64,000 bases of DNA from Pseudomonas trivialis (GTDB lineage Bacteria; Pseudomonadota; Gammaproteobacteria; Pseudomonadales; Pseudomonadaceae): the NCBI RefSeq assembly GCF_001439805.1, contig NZ_JYLK01000001.1, positions 674,397 to 738,396 on the forward strand, written 5' to 3'. Shown piece after piece: positions 27,227-40,261 of the stretch. The notes under the pieces are model-generated. The model had not been told where the DNA came from. It saw only the letters and a program-made list of their open reading frames with translations, and searched no databases. Position 1 is the first letter of the stretch; the number at the start of each line of letters is the position of its first letter. Position numbers and translations under genes: made by a program.

Positions 27227-28494
27227 GTCACTAACCTGCGCTGGAAGAGTTCACGGAAGACCGGGTAAATATCGCCGGCCGAGACCAGTTGCTGTTGGGC
27301 GAATGTGTCGGCAAAGGCTTCGCCGATGCGCTCATATTCGAACCACAGGGCCTGGTGCTCACGGGGGGTAATTTCGACGTAGGTGTAGTACTGCACGAAC
27401 GGCATGATCTGGTTGATCAGGATATCGCGGCAGATCGGCGAGTCATCATTCCAGTTGTCACCGTCGGAAGCCTGGGCCGCATAGATGTTCCACTCATTGG
27501 CCGGATAGCGCTCGGCCATGATCTCCTGCATCAACTTCAACGCGCTGGACACGATGGTGCCGCCGGTTTCCCGCGAGTAGAAGAACTCCTCTTCGTCGAC
27601 TTCCCGGGCACTGGTGTGATGGCGGATGAACACCACGTCGATCTTGTCGTAGTTCCGCTTCAGGAACAGGTACAGCAGGATAAAGAAGCGCTTGGCAATG
27701 TCCTTGGTGGCCTGGGTCATGGAGCCGGACACATCCATCAGGCAAAACATCACGGCCTTGGAGCTGGGGTTGGGCTGCTTGACCAGCAGGTTGTATTTCA
27801 AGTCGAAGGTGTCGAGAAACGGCACGCGATGAATACGCGCGCTGAGTTTCTCGATTTCCGCCTCGATCTGCTGGATATCGCCGAAATTGTCCGGTTCTTC
27901 GCGCTTGAGCCGCGCCAGTTCTTCCTTGGCCTCCCTCAGTTTGGCGCGGCTGCTGCCGGAGAGGGCGATGCGCCGCGCATGGGCTGAGCGCAGGGTGCGG
28001 ATGATATTGATGCGCGACGGGTTGCCCTCGTTGCTGATACCCGCGCGCACGGTCTTGAAGGTGTCGGTGCCGGTGAGGTTGCGCTTGACCAGATTGGGCA
28101 GTTCCAAATCCTCGAACATGAACTCGAGGAATTCTTCCTGAGTGATCTGGAACACGAACTCGTCCATCCCTTCGCCGGAGTTACCGGCCTTTCCCGCACC
28201 CTTGCCGCCACCGCCACCCTGAGGCCGCTGGATGTGTTCGCCGGTGGTGAACTCCTTGTTGCCGGGGTGCACGACCGTCTGTTTGCCGCCACGGCCGTGA
28301 TGCAGCACCGGTTCGTCGATGTCACGGCCGGGAATGCTGATCTGCTCGCCATGTTCCATATCGGTAATGGAGCGGCGGCTCACCGCTTCTTCCACGGCCT
28401 TTTTGATGTGGTCACGGTAACGCCGCAGGAAACGCTGGCGGTTTACCGTGCTCTTGTTCTTGCCATTGAGGCGTCGGTCGATCACATAGCTCAT
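27223..28494 (-). CDS. yeaH: YeaH family protein (DUF444, VWA-like)
   Basis: A 423-residue protein of the DUF444 family. The N-terminal half is basic ([20 protein letters not shown] then [14 protein letters not shown]), followed by a Gly-rich linker at about 125-140. A von Willebrand factor A-like domain has a MIDAS-type DVSGSMTQ in [20 protein letters not shown]. It probably acts with the PrkA kinase and SpoVR. I use the ATG at 28494; the upstream extension is encoded by a REP-like repeat. Partners are inferred from conserved synteny. Confidence 0.92.
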   Translation of the reverse strand: MSYVIDRRLNGKNKSTVNRQRFLRRYRDHIKKAVEEAVSRRSITDMEHGEQISIPGRDIDEPVLHHGRGGKQTVVHPGNKEFTTGEHIQRPQGGGGGKGAGKAGNSGEGMDEFVFQITQEEFLEFMFEDLELPNLVKRNLTGTDTFKTVRAGISNEGNPSRINIIRTLRSAHARRIALSGSSRAKLREAKEELARLKREEPDNFGDIQQIEAEIEKLSARIHRVPFLDTFDLKYNLLVKQPNPSSKAVMFCLMDVSGSMTQATKDIAKRFFILLYLFLKRNYDKIDVVFIRHHTSAREVDEEEFFYSRETGGTIVSSALKLMQEIMAERYPANEWNIYAAQASDGDNWNDDSPICRDILINQIMPFVQYYTYVEITPREHQALWFEYERIGEAFADTFAQQQLVSAGDIYPVFRELFQRRLVT

Positions 28495-28508
28495 GGGGCC
28501 CCTCCGGG

Positions 28509-28589
28509 GAGCTTCAAGTCGTAAGCTGCAAGCGGCAAGTGACGCTCGGGGTTTGTTCACCTGCCGCTTGAAGCTAGAAGCTTGCAGCT
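28509..28589. repeat. REP-like imperfect inverted pair between yeaH and prkA
   Basis: AGCTTCAAGTCGTAAGC with TGCAAGCGGCAAG (28510-28539) is mirrored by CTGCCGCTTGAAGC with TAGAAGCTTGCAGCT (28561-28589). It differs from the GGGAGGGGGC class seen elsewhere in the window. It could form a long stem within the operon and adjust the prkA:yeaH ratio. Confidence 0.7.
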
Positions 28590-28598
28590 ACTTCTCTT

Positions 28599-30521
28599 TC
28601 ACTGCGATTTCCGGACCCGTAGGTACCATTCCGACAGCAGTCGTACCTGTTTGTCGGTATAGCCTCGCTCGACCATGCGTGTGACGAAGTCGTTGTGTTT
28701 TTGCTGATCCTCCTTGCTGGCCTTGGCATTGAAACTGATGACCGGCAACAGGTCCTCGGTGTTGGAGAACATTTTCTTCTCGATGACCACGCGCAGCTTC
28801 TCGTAGCTGAGCCAGGTGGGGTTCTTGCCGTTGTTGTTGGCGCGGGCGCGCAGCACGAAGTTGACGATTTCGTTGCGGAAATCCTTCGGATTGCTGATGC
28901 CGGCCGGTTTTTCGATTTTTTCCAGTTCCTCGTTGAGGGCCACGCGGTTGAGGATTTCGCCGGTTTCCGGGTCGCGGTATTCCTGATCCTGGATCCAGAA
29001 GTCGGCGTACAGCACGTAGCGGTCGAAGATGTTCTGGCCGTACTCGCTGTAGGACTCGAGATACGCGGTCTGGATTTCCTTGCCGATGAATTCGATATAG
29101 CGCGGCGCCAGGTATTCCTTGAGAAAGCGCAGGTAGCGCTCACGGGTTTCGGCCTGGAATTGCTCCTGTTCGATCTGCTGTTCGAGCACATAGAGCAGGT
29201 GCACCGGGTTGGCGGCGATTTCGTGGGGGTCAAAGTTGAAGACCTTGGACAAAATCTTGAACGCAAACCGCGTCGACAGACCGTTCATGCCCTCGTCCAC
29301 GCCCGCCGTGTCGCGGTATTCCTGGATCGATTTGGCCTTTGGGTCGGTGTCCTTGAGGTTTTCGCCGTCGTACACACGCATCTTCGAATAGATATTCGAG
29401 TTTTCCGGCTCCTTGAGGCGCGACAGCACGGTGAACTGCGCGAGCATCTTCAAGGTGTCCGGCGCGCAATGGGCCTTGGACAGGGAGCTGTTGAACAGCA
29501 GCTTGTCGTAGATCTTGATTTCGTCGCTGACGCGCAGGCAGTACGGCACCTTGACGATGTAGATCCGGTCGATGAAGGCTTCGTTGTTCTTGTTGTTACG
29601 GAAGGTGTGCCATTCCGATTCGTTGGAGTGGGCCAGCAGAATGCCATTGAACGGAATCGCCCCCAGGCCCTCGGTGCTGTTGTAGTTACCTTCCTGGGTG
29701 GCGGTGAGCAAGGGGTGCAGCACCTTGATCGGCGCCTTGAACATCTCCACGAATTCCATCAGGCCCTGGTTGGCCCGGCACAGCGCGCCGGAGTAGCTGT
29801 AGGCATCGGCGTCGTTCTGCGGGAATTCCTCGAGTTTACGGATATCGACCTTGCCCACCAGTGCCGAAATATCCTGGTTGTTTTCATCGCCGGGCTCGGT
29901 CTTGGCCACCCCGATCTGGTTGAGGATCGACGGGTAGAGCTTGACCACGCGGAACTGGCTGATATCACCACCGAACTCGGCCAGGCGCTTGGTGGCCCAG
30001 GGCGACATGATGGTGTTGAGGTAACGCCGTGGGATGCCGAAGTCTTCTTCGAGGATCGCGCCATCTTCCGTGGCGTTGAACAACCCCAGGGGGGATTCGA
30101 ATACCGGCGAGCCCTTGATGGCGTAGAAGGGGACCTTTTCGATCAGTTGTTTGAGCTTTTCGGCGAGGGAGGATTTACCGCCGCCCACCGGGCCGAGCAG
30201 GTAGAGAATCTGTTTCTTCTCTTCCAGGCCTTGGGCGGCGTGGCGGAAATAGGAGACGATCTGGTCAATGCATTCTTCCATTCCGTGGAAGTCTTCAAAG
30301 GCCGGATAGCGACGGATCACCTTGTTGGAGAATATGCGCGACAGGCGCGAATTGTTCGCGGTCTCCACCAGCTCCGGCTCGCCGATCGCCAATAGCAGGC
30401 GCTCGGCGGCCGACGCGTAGGTGCTGCGGTCCTGTTTGCACAGCTCCAGATACTCTTGAAGCGTGAGTTCTTCCTGCTGTGTGGACGCAAAGCGTTGTTG
30501 GAAGTGGCTAAAGATACTCAT
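28599..30521 (-). CDS. prkA: PrkA family serine protein kinase (YeaG)
   Basis: A 640-residue AAA+-like protein kinase. The Walker A motif LLGPVGGGKSSLAEKLKQL lies at about residue 105-125, and the C-terminal part is the PrkA kinase-like domain. The start at 30521 (MSIFSHFQQRFASTQQEELT) is the family start. It heads the prkA-yeaH-spoVR operon, which in E. coli responds to nitrogen and carbon starvation. A REP-like repeat fills the gap to yeaH. Confidence 0.94.
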   Translation of the reverse strand: MSIFSHFQQRFASTQQEELTLQEYLELCKQDRSTYASAAERLLLAIGEPELVETANNSRLSRIFSNKVIRRYPAFEDFHGMEECIDQIVSYFRHAAQGLEEKKQILYLLGPVGGGKSSLAEKLKQLIEKVPFYAIKGSPVFESPLGLFNATEDGAILEEDFGIPRRYLNTIMSPWATKRLAEFGGDISQFRVVKLYPSILNQIGVAKTEPGDENNQDISALVGKVDIRKLEEFPQNDADAYSYSGALCRANQGLMEFVEMFKAPIKVLHPLLTATQEGNYNSTEGLGAIPFNGILLAHSNESEWHTFRNNKNNEAFIDRIYIVKVPYCLRVSDEIKIYDKLLFNSSLSKAHCAPDTLKMLAQFTVLSRLKEPENSNIYSKMRVYDGENLKDTDPKAKSIQEYRDTAGVDEGMNGLSTRFAFKILSKVFNFDPHEIAANPVHLLYVLEQQIEQEQFQAETRERYLRFLKEYLAPRYIEFIGKEIQTAYLESYSEYGQNIFDRYVLYADFWIQDQEYRDPETGEILNRVALNEELEKIEKPAGISNPKDFRNEIVNFVLRARANNNGKNPTWLSYEKLRVVIEKKMFSNTEDLLPVISFNAKASKEDQQKHNDFVTRMVERGYTDKQVRLLSEWYLRVRKSQ

Positions 30522-30805
30522 GACGTCGTCACCTCGCTCGATACGTGGAGCCGACGCCGGATCAATCAGTCGATGCTGGCAACCATTGGCAGACACCAAT
30601 GGCTGTTTCCCCCCAGAACACCCTGAAACGCTACCGATGACCCGTGCGCCGGTGTACCGGCTCTCCCCTGATTTGGATGGCCTGCGCTTAAGGATAGTTC
30701 GGAATCGTGGAGGTCAAGGTGTGATGCGTAATTAGTTTGCCCGCGCCGTTCGTCAGAAACGGCGCAAGCCCAAGCATCACGCGGGGTAGCGGGGTGTGAA
30801 AAAAA

Positions 30806-31135
30806 TTATTGCGGGTCGCCCGAGGAAATTTCTTCGGGATAGGTCGCACGCCATAGCTCAAAGCCGCCGTCCAGGCTATAGACGTCGGAGAACCCCTGGC
30901 TGACCAGGTAAGCGGCGGCGCTCTGGCTGGAATTGCCGTGGTAGCAGGCCACGATCAGTGGTGCGTCCAGATCGGCAGCGCGGATAAAGTCCTGAATATT
31001 GATGTTGTCCAGATGCCGGGCGCCGCTGATGTGCGCGGCGGCGTAGGTTGGCTGGTCGCGAATATCCACGACCACGGCGCCTTGCTCGCGCAGGGCCTGG
31101 GCTTGTTCAGGGGGGATACGTTTGAATTCGCTCAT
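30806..31135 (-). CDS. glpE: GlpE-type thiosulfate sulfurtransferase (rhodanese)
   Basis: A single-domain rhodanese of 109 residues that transfers sulfane sulfur from thiosulfate to cyanide or thiols. The catalytic Cys is in [18 protein letters not shown], the GlpE-type active-site loop, and [20 protein letters not shown] is the upstream signature. It lies nine bases past apaH, at the end of the lptD-surA-pdxA-ksgA-apaG-apaH operon. Confidence 0.93.
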   Translation of the reverse strand: MSEFKRIPPEQAQALREQGAVVVDIRDQPTYAAAHISGARHLDNINIQDFIRAADLDAPLIVACYHGNSSQSAAAYLVSQGFSDVYSLDGGFELWRATYPEEISSGDPQ

Positions 31136-31144
31136 GGCGGGCTC

Positions 31145-31987
31145 CTAGGGTTGGGCGGCGGCCGTTTGTGTGGGAGATGGGCACTGGCAACTGAAACGCT
31201 CGCCAGTGTCGATGTTCATCAGGGTCATGGCGCCGCCCCACACGCAGCCGGTGTCGAGGGCGAACACTCCGGGTTCTGTGCATTTACCCTCAAGGGCAGC
31301 CCAATGACCGAAGATGATCTTCGTATCACGGGTCTTGCGTTCCTGATGCGCGAACCATGGCAGGTAACCGGGCAGTGCGCTGTCGGCGCCTTCCTTGCTT
31401 TTGAGGTCCAGCTTGCCGTCGGCGGTGCAGAAGCGCATGCGCGTGAAGTAATTGGTGATCACCCGCAGGCGTGGGACGCCGGTGAGGTCGTTGTCCCACT
31501 TGACCGGTTCATTGCCGTACATGCCGTCGAGGTAGGCGGTGTAAAGGTTATCGTCGGCCAGGGCGATTTCGACTTCGGCGGCGCACTTGAGGGCTTTCTT
31601 CAGCGTCCACTGCGGCGCAATGCCCGCATGCACCAGCGCCATGTTGCGCGCTTGGTCGTAATGCATGATTTTTTGCCGGCGCACCCATTCCAGCAGCTCT
31701 GTGCGATCCGGCGCGTCAAGGATTTCACGCAGGGTGTCGCCCTTTTTCAGACGCTCGATGTTACGGCCAGCCGCCAGCAGGTGCAGGTCATGGTTGCCCA
31801 GCACGCACACCAGCGAGTCACGCAGACCATAGAGATAGCGCAGGGTTTCCAGGGACTGCGGGCCCCGGTTGACGAGGTCGCCCACCAGCCACAGGCGATC
31901 CTGCGCCGGGTTAAAGGCGACGCGCTCAAGCAGACACTTGAGAGGCTCCAGGCAGCCCTGCAGGTCGCCGACGGCATACGTCGCCAT
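31145..31987 (-). CDS. apaH: ApaH, diadenosine tetraphosphatase
   Basis: Symmetrical Ap4A hydrolase, also able to remove Np4 caps from RNA. The metallophosphatase motifs are [26 protein letters not shown] and [12 protein letters not shown], with a second-half His in [12 protein letters not shown] and [11 protein letters not shown]. The ATG at 31987 ([12 protein letters not shown]) gives 280 residues and shares one base with the apaG stop, which indicates coupling. The longer open frame upstream is the apaG gene in another frame. Confidence 0.97.
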   Translation of the reverse strand: MATYAVGDLQGCLEPLKCLLERVAFNPAQDRLWLVGDLVNRGPQSLETLRYLYGLRDSLVCVLGNHDLHLLAAGRNIERLKKGDTLREILDAPDRTELLEWVRRQKIMHYDQARNMALVHAGIAPQWTLKKALKCAAEVEIALADDNLYTAYLDGMYGNEPVKWDNDLTGVPRLRVITNYFTRMRFCTADGKLDLKSKEGADSALPGYLPWFAHQERKTRDTKIIFGHWAALEGKCTEPGVFALDTGCVWGGAMTLMNIDTGERFSCQCPSPTQTAAAQP

Positions 31988-32367
31988 CAGTGCAACGCAC
32001 CGGGCACGGCGAGGCGAAACGGCTTGATGATGGCGTCGAACAACTGGCCGTCGGTGGCTTTCATCTGATACGAGCCCTGCATGGTGCCGACCCTGGAGGT
32101 CATCACCGTGCCGCTGCTGTAGGTGTGGCTGGCGCCGCTGTCGATCAATGGCTGCTGGCCAACCACGCCCGCGCCGCGTACTTCCTCGACCTGGCCGTCG
32201 CCGTCGGTAATCACCCAATGGCGCGACAGCAGCTTGGCCGGCACCAGGCCGTTGTTCTTGATTGTGATGGTGTAGGCAAAGGCGAAGCGGTTGTGCTCGG
32301 GTTGGGATTGGTCCGCCAGGAAGCGGGTGACGACGCTGACGTCGATCTGGTAGCGAGGATCGGACAT
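31987..32367 (-). CDS. apaG: ApaG protein (Co2+/Mg2+ efflux-associated, DUF525)
   Basis: A 126-residue fibronectin-III-like fold protein with the signature [20 protein letters not shown] and the Gly-rich [20 protein letters not shown]. Its molecular role is not settled. It lies in the conserved ksgA-apaG-apaH order; its stop and the apaH start overlap by one base. A REP element lies upstream, between it and ksgA. Confidence 0.95.
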   Translation of the reverse strand: MSDPRYQIDVSVVTRFLADQSQPEHNRFAFAYTITIKNNGLVPAKLLSRHWVITDGDGQVEEVRGAGVVGQQPLIDSGASHTYSSGTVMTSRVGTMQGSYQMKATDGQLFDAIIKPFRLAVPGALH

Positions 32368-32493
32368 GCAAGAGGCCTTAAAAGCAAAAGCGGAGGACAG
32401 CAGATGTGGGTCAGTCTAGGCCAAGAGATGGGCACTAGGCCAGACATGCTGTCCGGGGGCTTTGAGCAACAGTTGGCATCACTGGATTCAATT

Positions 32494-32519
32494 GTGGGAG
32501 GGAGCAAGCCCCCTCCCAC
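32494..32519. repeat. Single REP palindrome between ksgA and apaG
   Basis: GTGGGAGGGAGCAAGCCCCC followed by TCCCAC forms an imperfect stem typical of the fluorescens-group REP family. It lies between the ksgA stop and the apaG start, so it is transcribed within the operon and may weaken expression of the distal genes. Confidence 0.75.
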
Positions 32520-32545
32520 ATTTGCATTGTGTCGAGGTTTGAGCC

Positions 32546-33358
32546 TTATTCCACTGCTGGCGCAGGCTGGATCGCCAACTGGTCGGCCAGGCGCACGAAC
32601 GCGGCCAGGTCCAGTTGCTCTGGGCGCAGGCTGCCGTCAACACCGGCGGCTTCGATTTCGGCATTGCTCAGCAGGGCCTTGAGCGTGTTGCGCAGGGTCT
32701 TGCGGCGCTGGTTGAACGCCTCACGCACCACGCGCTCCAGCAGTTTGTGATCCTTGGCCGGGTGCGGCAGCACGGCGTGGGGCACCAGGCGCACGATGGC
32801 CGAGTCGACCTTCGGCGGCGGGTTGAACGCGCCGGGGCCGACGTTGAACAAGTGCTCCACGCGACAATGGTACTGAACCATGATCGATAGCCGGCCCCAA
32901 TCACCACCGCCAGGGCCTGCCGCCAGACGCTCGACCACTTCCTTTTGCAGCATGAAGTGCATGTCGCGGATGATCGAGGCGTTGTTGAGCAGATGAAAGA
33001 TCAGCGGGGTGGAGATGTTGTAAGGCAGGTTGCCCACTACTCGCAGGCTGTTGGGCGCGGCATTGAGGCTGTTGAAGTCGAACTTCAACGCGTCGCCCTG
33101 GTGCAGGTTGAAGTTGGTCTTGCCGGCGAACTGCTGGTTGAGGATCGGAATCAGGTCCTTGTCCAGCTCAACCACGTCGAGCTGGCCGCCGCTGGCCAGC
33201 AGGCCCTGGGTCAGCGCGCCCTGGCCCGGGCCGATTTCCAGCAGGCGATCTTCTGGCTTGGCATGGATGGAGCGCAGGATGCGGTCGATCACGCCGGCGT
33301 CGTGCAGGAAGTTTTGCCCGAAGCGCTTGCGCGCCCGGTGTTGGTAATGCTCGGTCAT
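32546..33358 (-). CDS. ksgA: KsgA/RsmA, 16S rRNA (A1518/A1519) dimethyltransferase
   Basis: SAM-dependent dimethylation of two adenosines in helix 45 of 16S rRNA, a late 30S checkpoint. The start [23 protein letters not shown] motif [16 protein letters not shown] and catalytic [15 protein letters not shown] are all present in 270 residues. Its ATG overlaps the pdxA stop by four bases. Confidence 0.98.
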   Translation of the reverse strand: MTEHYQHRARKRFGQNFLHDAGVIDRILRSIHAKPEDRLLEIGPGQGALTQGLLASGGQLDVVELDKDLIPILNQQFAGKTNFNLHQGDALKFDFNSLNAAPNSLRVVGNLPYNISTPLIFHLLNNASIIRDMHFMLQKEVVERLAAGPGGGDWGRLSIMVQYHCRVEHLFNVGPGAFNPPPKVDSAIVRLVPHAVLPHPAKDHKLLERVVREAFNQRRKTLRNTLKALLSNAEIEAAGVDGSLRPEQLDLAAFVRLADQLAIQPAPAVE

Positions 33359-34344
33359 ATACGGGTCTCGGCCATCTGATAGGCGGTTTCCAGGGCCACG
33401 TGCAGGCTGCCGGTATCGATTTTGCCGCTGCCCGCGAGGTCCAGGGCGGTGCCATGGTCGACGGAGGTGCGGATGATCGGCAGGCCCAGTGTCACGTTGA
33501 CGGCGGCGCCGAAGCCTTTGTACTTCAGCACGGGCAGTCCCTGGTCGTGGTACATCGCCAGCACTGCGTCGCAGTGCTCCAGATACTTGGGGGTAAACAG
33601 AGTGTCCGCCGGCAGTGGGCCGCGCAGGTCCATGCCTTCTTGGCGCAGACGCTCCAGGGTGGGTTCGATGATGTCGATTTCTTCATGGCCCAGGTGGCCG
33701 CCTTCGCCGGCGTGTGGGTTGAGCCCACAGACCAGGATGCGGGGCCGGGCAATGCCGAATTTGTGTTGCAGGTCGGCGTGCAGGATGCGCATTACGCGCT
33801 CCACCCGCTCAGCGGTGATGGCGTCGGCGACGTCCCGCAGTGGCAGGTGCGTGGTGACCAGGGCGACGCGCAGGCCACGGGTGGCCAGCATCATTACCAC
33901 TTGTTCGGTATGGGTCAGTTCGGCGAGGAATTCGGTATGCCCGGAAAAGGCAATGCCGGATTCATTGATCACGCCCTTGTGCACCGGGGCGGTGATCATG
34001 CCGGCGAAGTCACCGTTAAGGCAGCCAAGGCCTGCGCGGGTGAGGGTTTCGAGTACGAAGGCCGCATTGGCCTTGTCGAGCTGACCGGCAACGACCCTGG
34101 CCTGCAAGGGCGTGTCCCACACGTACAGGCTGCCCGCGGGGGCCGGCAGCTCGGGCCAGTTGCCCGGCGCCACGTCCAGCAGTGTGACAGCCACACCCAG
34201 CTGCGCGGCCCGCTCAAGGAGCAGGTCGCGGCTGGTAATGGCGATCAGGGGATGCGGCTGGGCGTGCGAGGCGAGCAGCAGGCACAGGTCTGGACCAATG
34301 CCGGCCGGCTCGCCGGGTGTCACTGCGAAACGCTGTGGTTTCAC
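33355..34344 (-). CDS. pdxA: PdxA, 4-hydroxythreonine-4-phosphate dehydrogenase
   Basis: NAD-dependent enzyme of pyridoxal 5'-phosphate synthesis. The 329 residues include [18 protein letters not shown], the metal-binding His region [15 protein letters not shown] ([20 protein letters not shown]) and [20 protein letters not shown]. The gene overlaps surA upstream and ksgA downstream by four bases each, so the operon is tightly coupled. Confidence 0.97.
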   Translation of the reverse strand: MKPQRFAVTPGEPAGIGPDLCLLLASHAQPHPLIAITSRDLLLERAAQLGVAVTLLDVAPGNWPELPAPAGSLYVWDTPLQARVVAGQLDKANAAFVLETLTRAGLGCLNGDFAGMITAPVHKGVINESGIAFSGHTEFLAELTHTEQVVMMLATRGLRVALVTTHLPLRDVADAITAERVERVMRILHADLQHKFGIARPRILVCGLNPHAGEGGHLGHEEIDIIEPTLERLRQEGMDLRGPLPADTLFTPKYLEHCDAVLAMYHDQGLPVLKYKGFGAAVNVTLGLPIIRTSVDHGTALDLAGSGKIDTGSLHVALETAYQMAETRI

Positions 34345-35675
34345 TGAGTTGCCTGGTCGGTGCCTGTTTGCTCGGCGCCTGGCAGCTTGTTTTCCACGTA
34401 GGCTTCGTCACGGATCTGACGCAACCAGGTTTGCAGCTCTTCGTCGTACTTGCGGTTACGCAGCACGGTCAGCGCTTGTTGTTCGCGGGCCTGGTTGGTG
34501 TTGTCGGTAGCGCGACGGCCGAGGACTTCCAGTACGTGCCAGCCGTATTGAGTCTTGAACGGCTTGGACAGTACGCCTTGCGGGGTCTTGGCCATTACGT
34601 CCTGGAACTCCGGTACCAGCGCACGCGGGTCGATCCAGTTGAGGTCGCCGCCGTTGAGGGCAGAACCCGGGTCTTCCGAGAAGCTCTTGGCCAGGGTAGC
34701 GAAGTCTTCACCGCTTTCGATGCGGTCATAGATCTTCTGGGCCAGTTCCTTGGTTTGCGCCTCGGTGCGGATTTCGCTTGGTTTGACCAGGATGTGGCGC
34801 ACATGCACTTCGTCTTTGAGCGAAGTCTCGCCGCCACGACGCTCCAGCAGCTTCAGGATAATGAAGCCACCCGGGGTACGGGCCGGCTGAGTAATGCCAC
34901 CGACTTGCATGGCGCTCAGCTCACGGTCGAACGGAGGTGGCAGTTGCGCGGCTTTACGCCAGCCCATGTCACCCCCCTCGAGGGCGTTATCGCTGCCGGA
35001 TTGGGCAATGGCCATTTGCGCAAAGTCGGCACCGGCTTTCAGGCGATCATAGATAGCCTGGGTTTTCGCGGCGGCAGCGTTGAGCTGCTCGGAGTTGGCG
35101 CTGTCCGGGGTCGGGATCAGGATATTGGCCAGGTGCAGTTCTTCGGAAAGCTGCATCTTGCCCAGGTCCGACGCGAGGAAGTTCTTCACTTCCTGCTCGG
35201 ACACCTGAACGCGTTCGGCCACCCGGCGCTGGCGTACACGGCTGATGATCATCTCGCGGCGGATCTGGTCACGGGCGTCATCATAGGAAAGACCGTCGTG
35301 GGCCAGGGCTGCACGGAACTGGTCGATGCTCATGTTGTTGCGCTGGGCAATGGTGCCGACAGCCTGGTTCAGTTCTTCGTCCGAAATACGGATGCCGGAA
35401 CGCTCGCCGATCTGCAGTTGCAGGTTTTCGACGATCAGGCGTTCCAGTACCTGCTGATCCAGCACGCTGGTCGGCGGCACACCACCGCCACGCTTGGCGA
35501 TGGTTTGCTGGACTTCCTTGACGCGCTGGTCCAGTTGGCTCTGCATGATCACGTCGTTGTCGACGATGGCCACGACCTTGTCCAGCTGTTGAACCGCAGC
35601 GTGCGCCGATGCAGCACCCAGGAACAGCGCGCCCAGCAGGAGCGGGCGCACACAATCAGAAAGCTTGATCTTCAC
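34341..35675 (-). CDS. surA: SurA, periplasmic chaperone and peptidyl-prolyl isomerase
   Basis: Chaperone for outer-membrane beta-barrel proteins, including LptD encoded next to it. It has a signal peptide ([20 protein letters not shown] then ASAHAA), an N-terminal SurA domain ([19 protein letters not shown]) and two parvulin domains ([12 protein letters not shown] and [13 protein letters not shown] starts) in 444 residues. It overlaps the end of lptD by 20 bases and pdxA by four. Confidence 0.97.
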   Translation of the reverse strand: MKIKLSDCVRPLLLGALFLGAASAHAAVQQLDKVVAIVDNDVIMQSQLDQRVKEVQQTIAKRGGGVPPTSVLDQQVLERLIVENLQLQIGERSGIRISDEELNQAVGTIAQRNNMSIDQFRAALAHDGLSYDDARDQIRREMIISRVRQRRVAERVQVSEQEVKNFLASDLGKMQLSEELHLANILIPTPDSANSEQLNAAAAKTQAIYDRLKAGADFAQMAIAQSGSDNALEGGDMGWRKAAQLPPPFDRELSAMQVGGITQPARTPGGFIILKLLERRGGETSLKDEVHVRHILVKPSEIRTEAQTKELAQKIYDRIESGEDFATLAKSFSEDPGSALNGGDLNWIDPRALVPEFQDVMAKTPQGVLSKPFKTQYGWHVLEVLGRRATDNTNQAREQQALTVLRNRKYDEELQTWLRQIRDEAYVENKLPGAEQTGTDQATQ

Positions 35676-38433
35676 GTTGACGATAACCTTGAATGCCTTT
35701 GTCGAGGAAGCTCTCTACCTTGGCGCCGGTCAGGCCGCCGAGTCCTTTGAGGACGATCTGGAAGAAGAGCCCGTGGTCACCCTTTTCGTTAAGCGGGGCG
35801 ATCTGCGTGTATTCGTCGTTGGAAACCCAGTAACGGTTGATGACGCGCAGTTTCCAGCAGCAGTTGTCGTACTCGAAACCACCGAAGGCTTCCAGAGTGC
35901 GGTTGCGGGCGTAGTCATACTGCCAGCGGGTGATCAGGTTCCACTGAGGAATGATCGGCCACATCATCGAGAAGTCGTGTTGCTGGATTTTGTAGTAATC
36001 CTTCACGTAGTTCGCGGTGTCTGAAGGGACGCTGTAGTCACCACCAAACTGCCATTTGCCGGTCAGCTGGTTGTAGACCACTTGGTCGTTGCGATACCGA
36101 TACCCTAGGTTGATGATCTTGTTCGGGTTGTCTTCCGGCTGGTAGTGGAACATGGCGCTGCCCGAGCGTGGAGCACGGCTCACTGGGTCCCAGTTGTAGT
36201 CGGCTGTGGCACGCCAGTCGCGGTTGAAGCGGAACTCGTAATCCAGCGCGATTGGCGATACATCGGTCTTGGCGTCGTCACGGTCGGCAGCCAGGATGCC
36301 TGGCAGTTGAACCTTGCGATCCTTGAAGTACAGGGCCTGGCCGATGGCCACGCGCTGACGCTCAAAGCCGTTTTCTTCGATCCAGCGGCTGGTCACGCCC
36401 AGGGACAGCTTGTTTTCATCGCCGATCCGGTCACTGCCGCTGAAGCGGTTGTCGCGGAACAGCGAGGAGTAGCTGAATGTATTTTCGCTGGTGTCAAAGA
36501 CCGGGATGTCACTCTGGTCTCTGTTCGGTACGTACAAGTAGTAAGCGCGGGGCTCAAGTGTCTGGTTGTACTCTTTGCCAAACCAATTGGTCTTGCGGTC
36601 GAAGAACAGGCCGCTGTCGATGCTGGCAATTGGTACAGCGCGGTCTTGAGAGCTTTTGAACTCATCCCCTGCAGCAAGGCTGTTCTTGCCGATGGTGTCC
36701 AGATCAAGATCGTACTTCGTATAGACGTACTTGAGCTTTGGCGTAATAAACCCGTAGGTCCAGTTCATCGGATAGTCGACGGCCGGTGCCGCGTTCAGGC
36801 GGGTACCGTTTGCACGGGTCAGGCCAGTAACAAACCTGTCCAGCCGAGTCGTTGTCACACCGTTTTCATCAGTGAACGTGCCGTTCTGCAGATCCCGATC
36901 AAAACGCACCGCTTCGGTTTCATAAGTAAAGTTCAGCCCGCCCGGATGGTATGGAAGAGCACCATTGAAGGTGATCTGCGGCAACCGGTCATACGGCGTG
37001 ATCTGCGAGATGGTCGCCAGCTGATAGGCCTGGAGATTCAGGCGCGCTTGATAAGAGTCGCCCCTGTATGTCAAGGAACCCTGCTGGTTCAGGTAGTCAC
37101 GGCTTTCAACGCCTTCCTCATACGACTTCAAATCCTGGAAGTAGTAAGGGTCGCTGATCCGTGTGTAGTCCACCTGACTGGTCAAGCGTGAATCCAACCC
37201 ACCCCTATGCTGCCAATTGACCATATAGCGGGTTTTTTCGTAATCGGTCTGCTTGCTGCGCTCGTCGTTGTCGTCGTTCAGGTACGCGCCGCCGAACTGG
37301 CCTTCGCTGGACTTGGTGAGGTAGCGGAATTCGCCTTCCATCATCATGCCGCGCTTGGTCATGTATTGCGGGTACAACGTGGCGTCGTAGTTCGGCGCCA
37401 GGTTGAAGTAGTAAGGCGTTACCAAGGTAAAGCCCGTCTCGCTACCGGTGCTGAAGCTCGGCGGCAGGAAGCCGGATTGACGACGGTCGTCGATCGGGAA
37501 GTAGATGTATGGGGTGTACAGGATCGGGATGTTCTTGACCCGCAACGTCGCGTTGGTGGCCGTACCGAAACCGGTGGCCGGGTTCAACGTGATGTTGTTG
37601 CCGCGCAGTTGCCAGGCGTTGCTGTCCGGCTCGCAGGTGGTGTACGTACCGTCCTTGAGGCGGATGATCGCGTTTTCGGCACGCTTGGCGTACAGCGCGT
37701 TACCGCGGATACGCGACTTGTGCATCACGTACTCGGCGTTGTCGATTTGCGCAGCACCGGTGTCCAGCTGGACCTCGGCATGATCGCCGACGATCAGCGC
37801 GCCATTGTCACGCAGGCGCACGTTACCGTTCAGCTCGCCACGGTTTTCGGCCTGGTACAGGCTGGCTTCCTGGGATTCGAGCTGCATGCTGCCCTGGCGC
37901 ATGACCACGTCACCGGCGAGGGTCGCGACCTGCGACTCCTGCTCGTAACGGGAAGCCTTGGCGCCGATGAAGGTGGGCGCATCGCTCTTGTCCGTCTTGT
38001 CGTTCATGCCAGGACGGATCGGTTCGATGTACGCACCACCGCAGTACGGGCCGGTTTCGGCCAGTTGGGCTGCGGTCAGCTTGTCGCGCGGCACCCAGTC
38101 CAGGTGGCTGTAGTCGGCGCTGCGCGAACGCAGGCCACGGCCCTTGGATTCGGTGACCAGCGCCGTCTTCGGCTCGGCCTCGGCAGTGCCACCGGCAGCG
38201 GCCTGGGCCGTGCTGTTGGCCGAGCTGACGGCGGCGCCGTCATGCACCGGGCGCGGTGGCAATGGGGCAGCGGCGGTTTTCGGCGCGCAATCCCAGGCAC
38301 CCGAAGCAGAGACTGAGCAGTCATACTGTTCCGCGGCGACCACGAATGAGGTGGCGAAAGGTTGCATGGCCAGCAGACTGCCGGTTACCAGCAACGGAAA
38401 TTTTCTACGAAACGCGGGGGATTTCAATGCCAT
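35656..38433 (-). CDS. lptD: LptD, LPS-assembly outer membrane protein
   Basis: Outer-membrane beta-barrel that, with LptE, inserts lipopolysaccharide into the outer leaflet. The 925 residues start [20 protein letters not shown] (signal peptide). A Pseudomonas-type N-terminal extension with paired Cys residues follows, then the OstA/jellyroll domain ([20 protein letters not shown]) and the C-terminal barrel. I chose the ATG at 38433; the longer frame lacks a signal peptide at its start. The last 20 bases overlap surA, its assembly chaperone. Confidence 0.97.
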   Translation of the reverse strand: MALKSPAFRRKFPLLVTGSLLAMQPFATSFVVAAEQYDCSVSASGAWDCAPKTAAAPLPPRPVHDGAAVSSANSTAQAAAGGTAEAEPKTALVTESKGRGLRSRSADYSHLDWVPRDKLTAAQLAETGPYCGGAYIEPIRPGMNDKTDKSDAPTFIGAKASRYEQESQVATLAGDVVMRQGSMQLESQEASLYQAENRGELNGNVRLRDNGALIVGDHAEVQLDTGAAQIDNAEYVMHKSRIRGNALYAKRAENAIIRLKDGTYTTCEPDSNAWQLRGNNITLNPATGFGTATNATLRVKNIPILYTPYIYFPIDDRRQSGFLPPSFSTGSETGFTLVTPYYFNLAPNYDATLYPQYMTKRGMMMEGEFRYLTKSSEGQFGGAYLNDDNDERSKQTDYEKTRYMVNWQHRGGLDSRLTSQVDYTRISDPYYFQDLKSYEEGVESRDYLNQQGSLTYRGDSYQARLNLQAYQLATISQITPYDRLPQITFNGALPYHPGGLNFTYETEAVRFDRDLQNGTFTDENGVTTTRLDRFVTGLTRANGTRLNAAPAVDYPMNWTYGFITPKLKYVYTKYDLDLDTIGKNSLAAGDEFKSSQDRAVPIASIDSGLFFDRKTNWFGKEYNQTLEPRAYYLYVPNRDQSDIPVFDTSENTFSYSSLFRDNRFSGSDRIGDENKLSLGVTSRWIEENGFERQRVAIGQALYFKDRKVQLPGILAADRDDAKTDVSPIALDYEFRFNRDWRATADYNWDPVSRAPRSGSAMFHYQPEDNPNKIINLGYRYRNDQVVYNQLTGKWQFGGDYSVPSDTANYVKDYYKIQQHDFSMMWPIIPQWNLITRWQYDYARNRTLEAFGGFEYDNCCWKLRVINRYWVSNDEYTQIAPLNEKGDHGLFFQIVLKGLGGLTGAKVESFLDKGIQGYRQREDQAF

Positions 38434-38563
38434 CTTATTAGTCCGGGCTTCCTGCGTGCCATCTGCCCGCGGTTTGGGCCGCACGCCTCTCGATGGTCTG
38501 AAAAAGATGCGTGATAATAAAGCATGCCCCGCTTGACGGCTAGCGCCGTCGGAGACCCTTGTA

Positions 38564-40260
<1,697 letters not shown>

Positions 40261-40261
40261 C

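Noticed and set aside
25229..27268. A 679-codon open frame on the plus strand, and similar long frames at 15091-16773, 16996-18780 and 28695-30395
   Set aside because: They lie antisense to cca/SpoVR, rmcA, rpoD and prkA, show no domain, and are expected by-products of high-G+C coding sequence.
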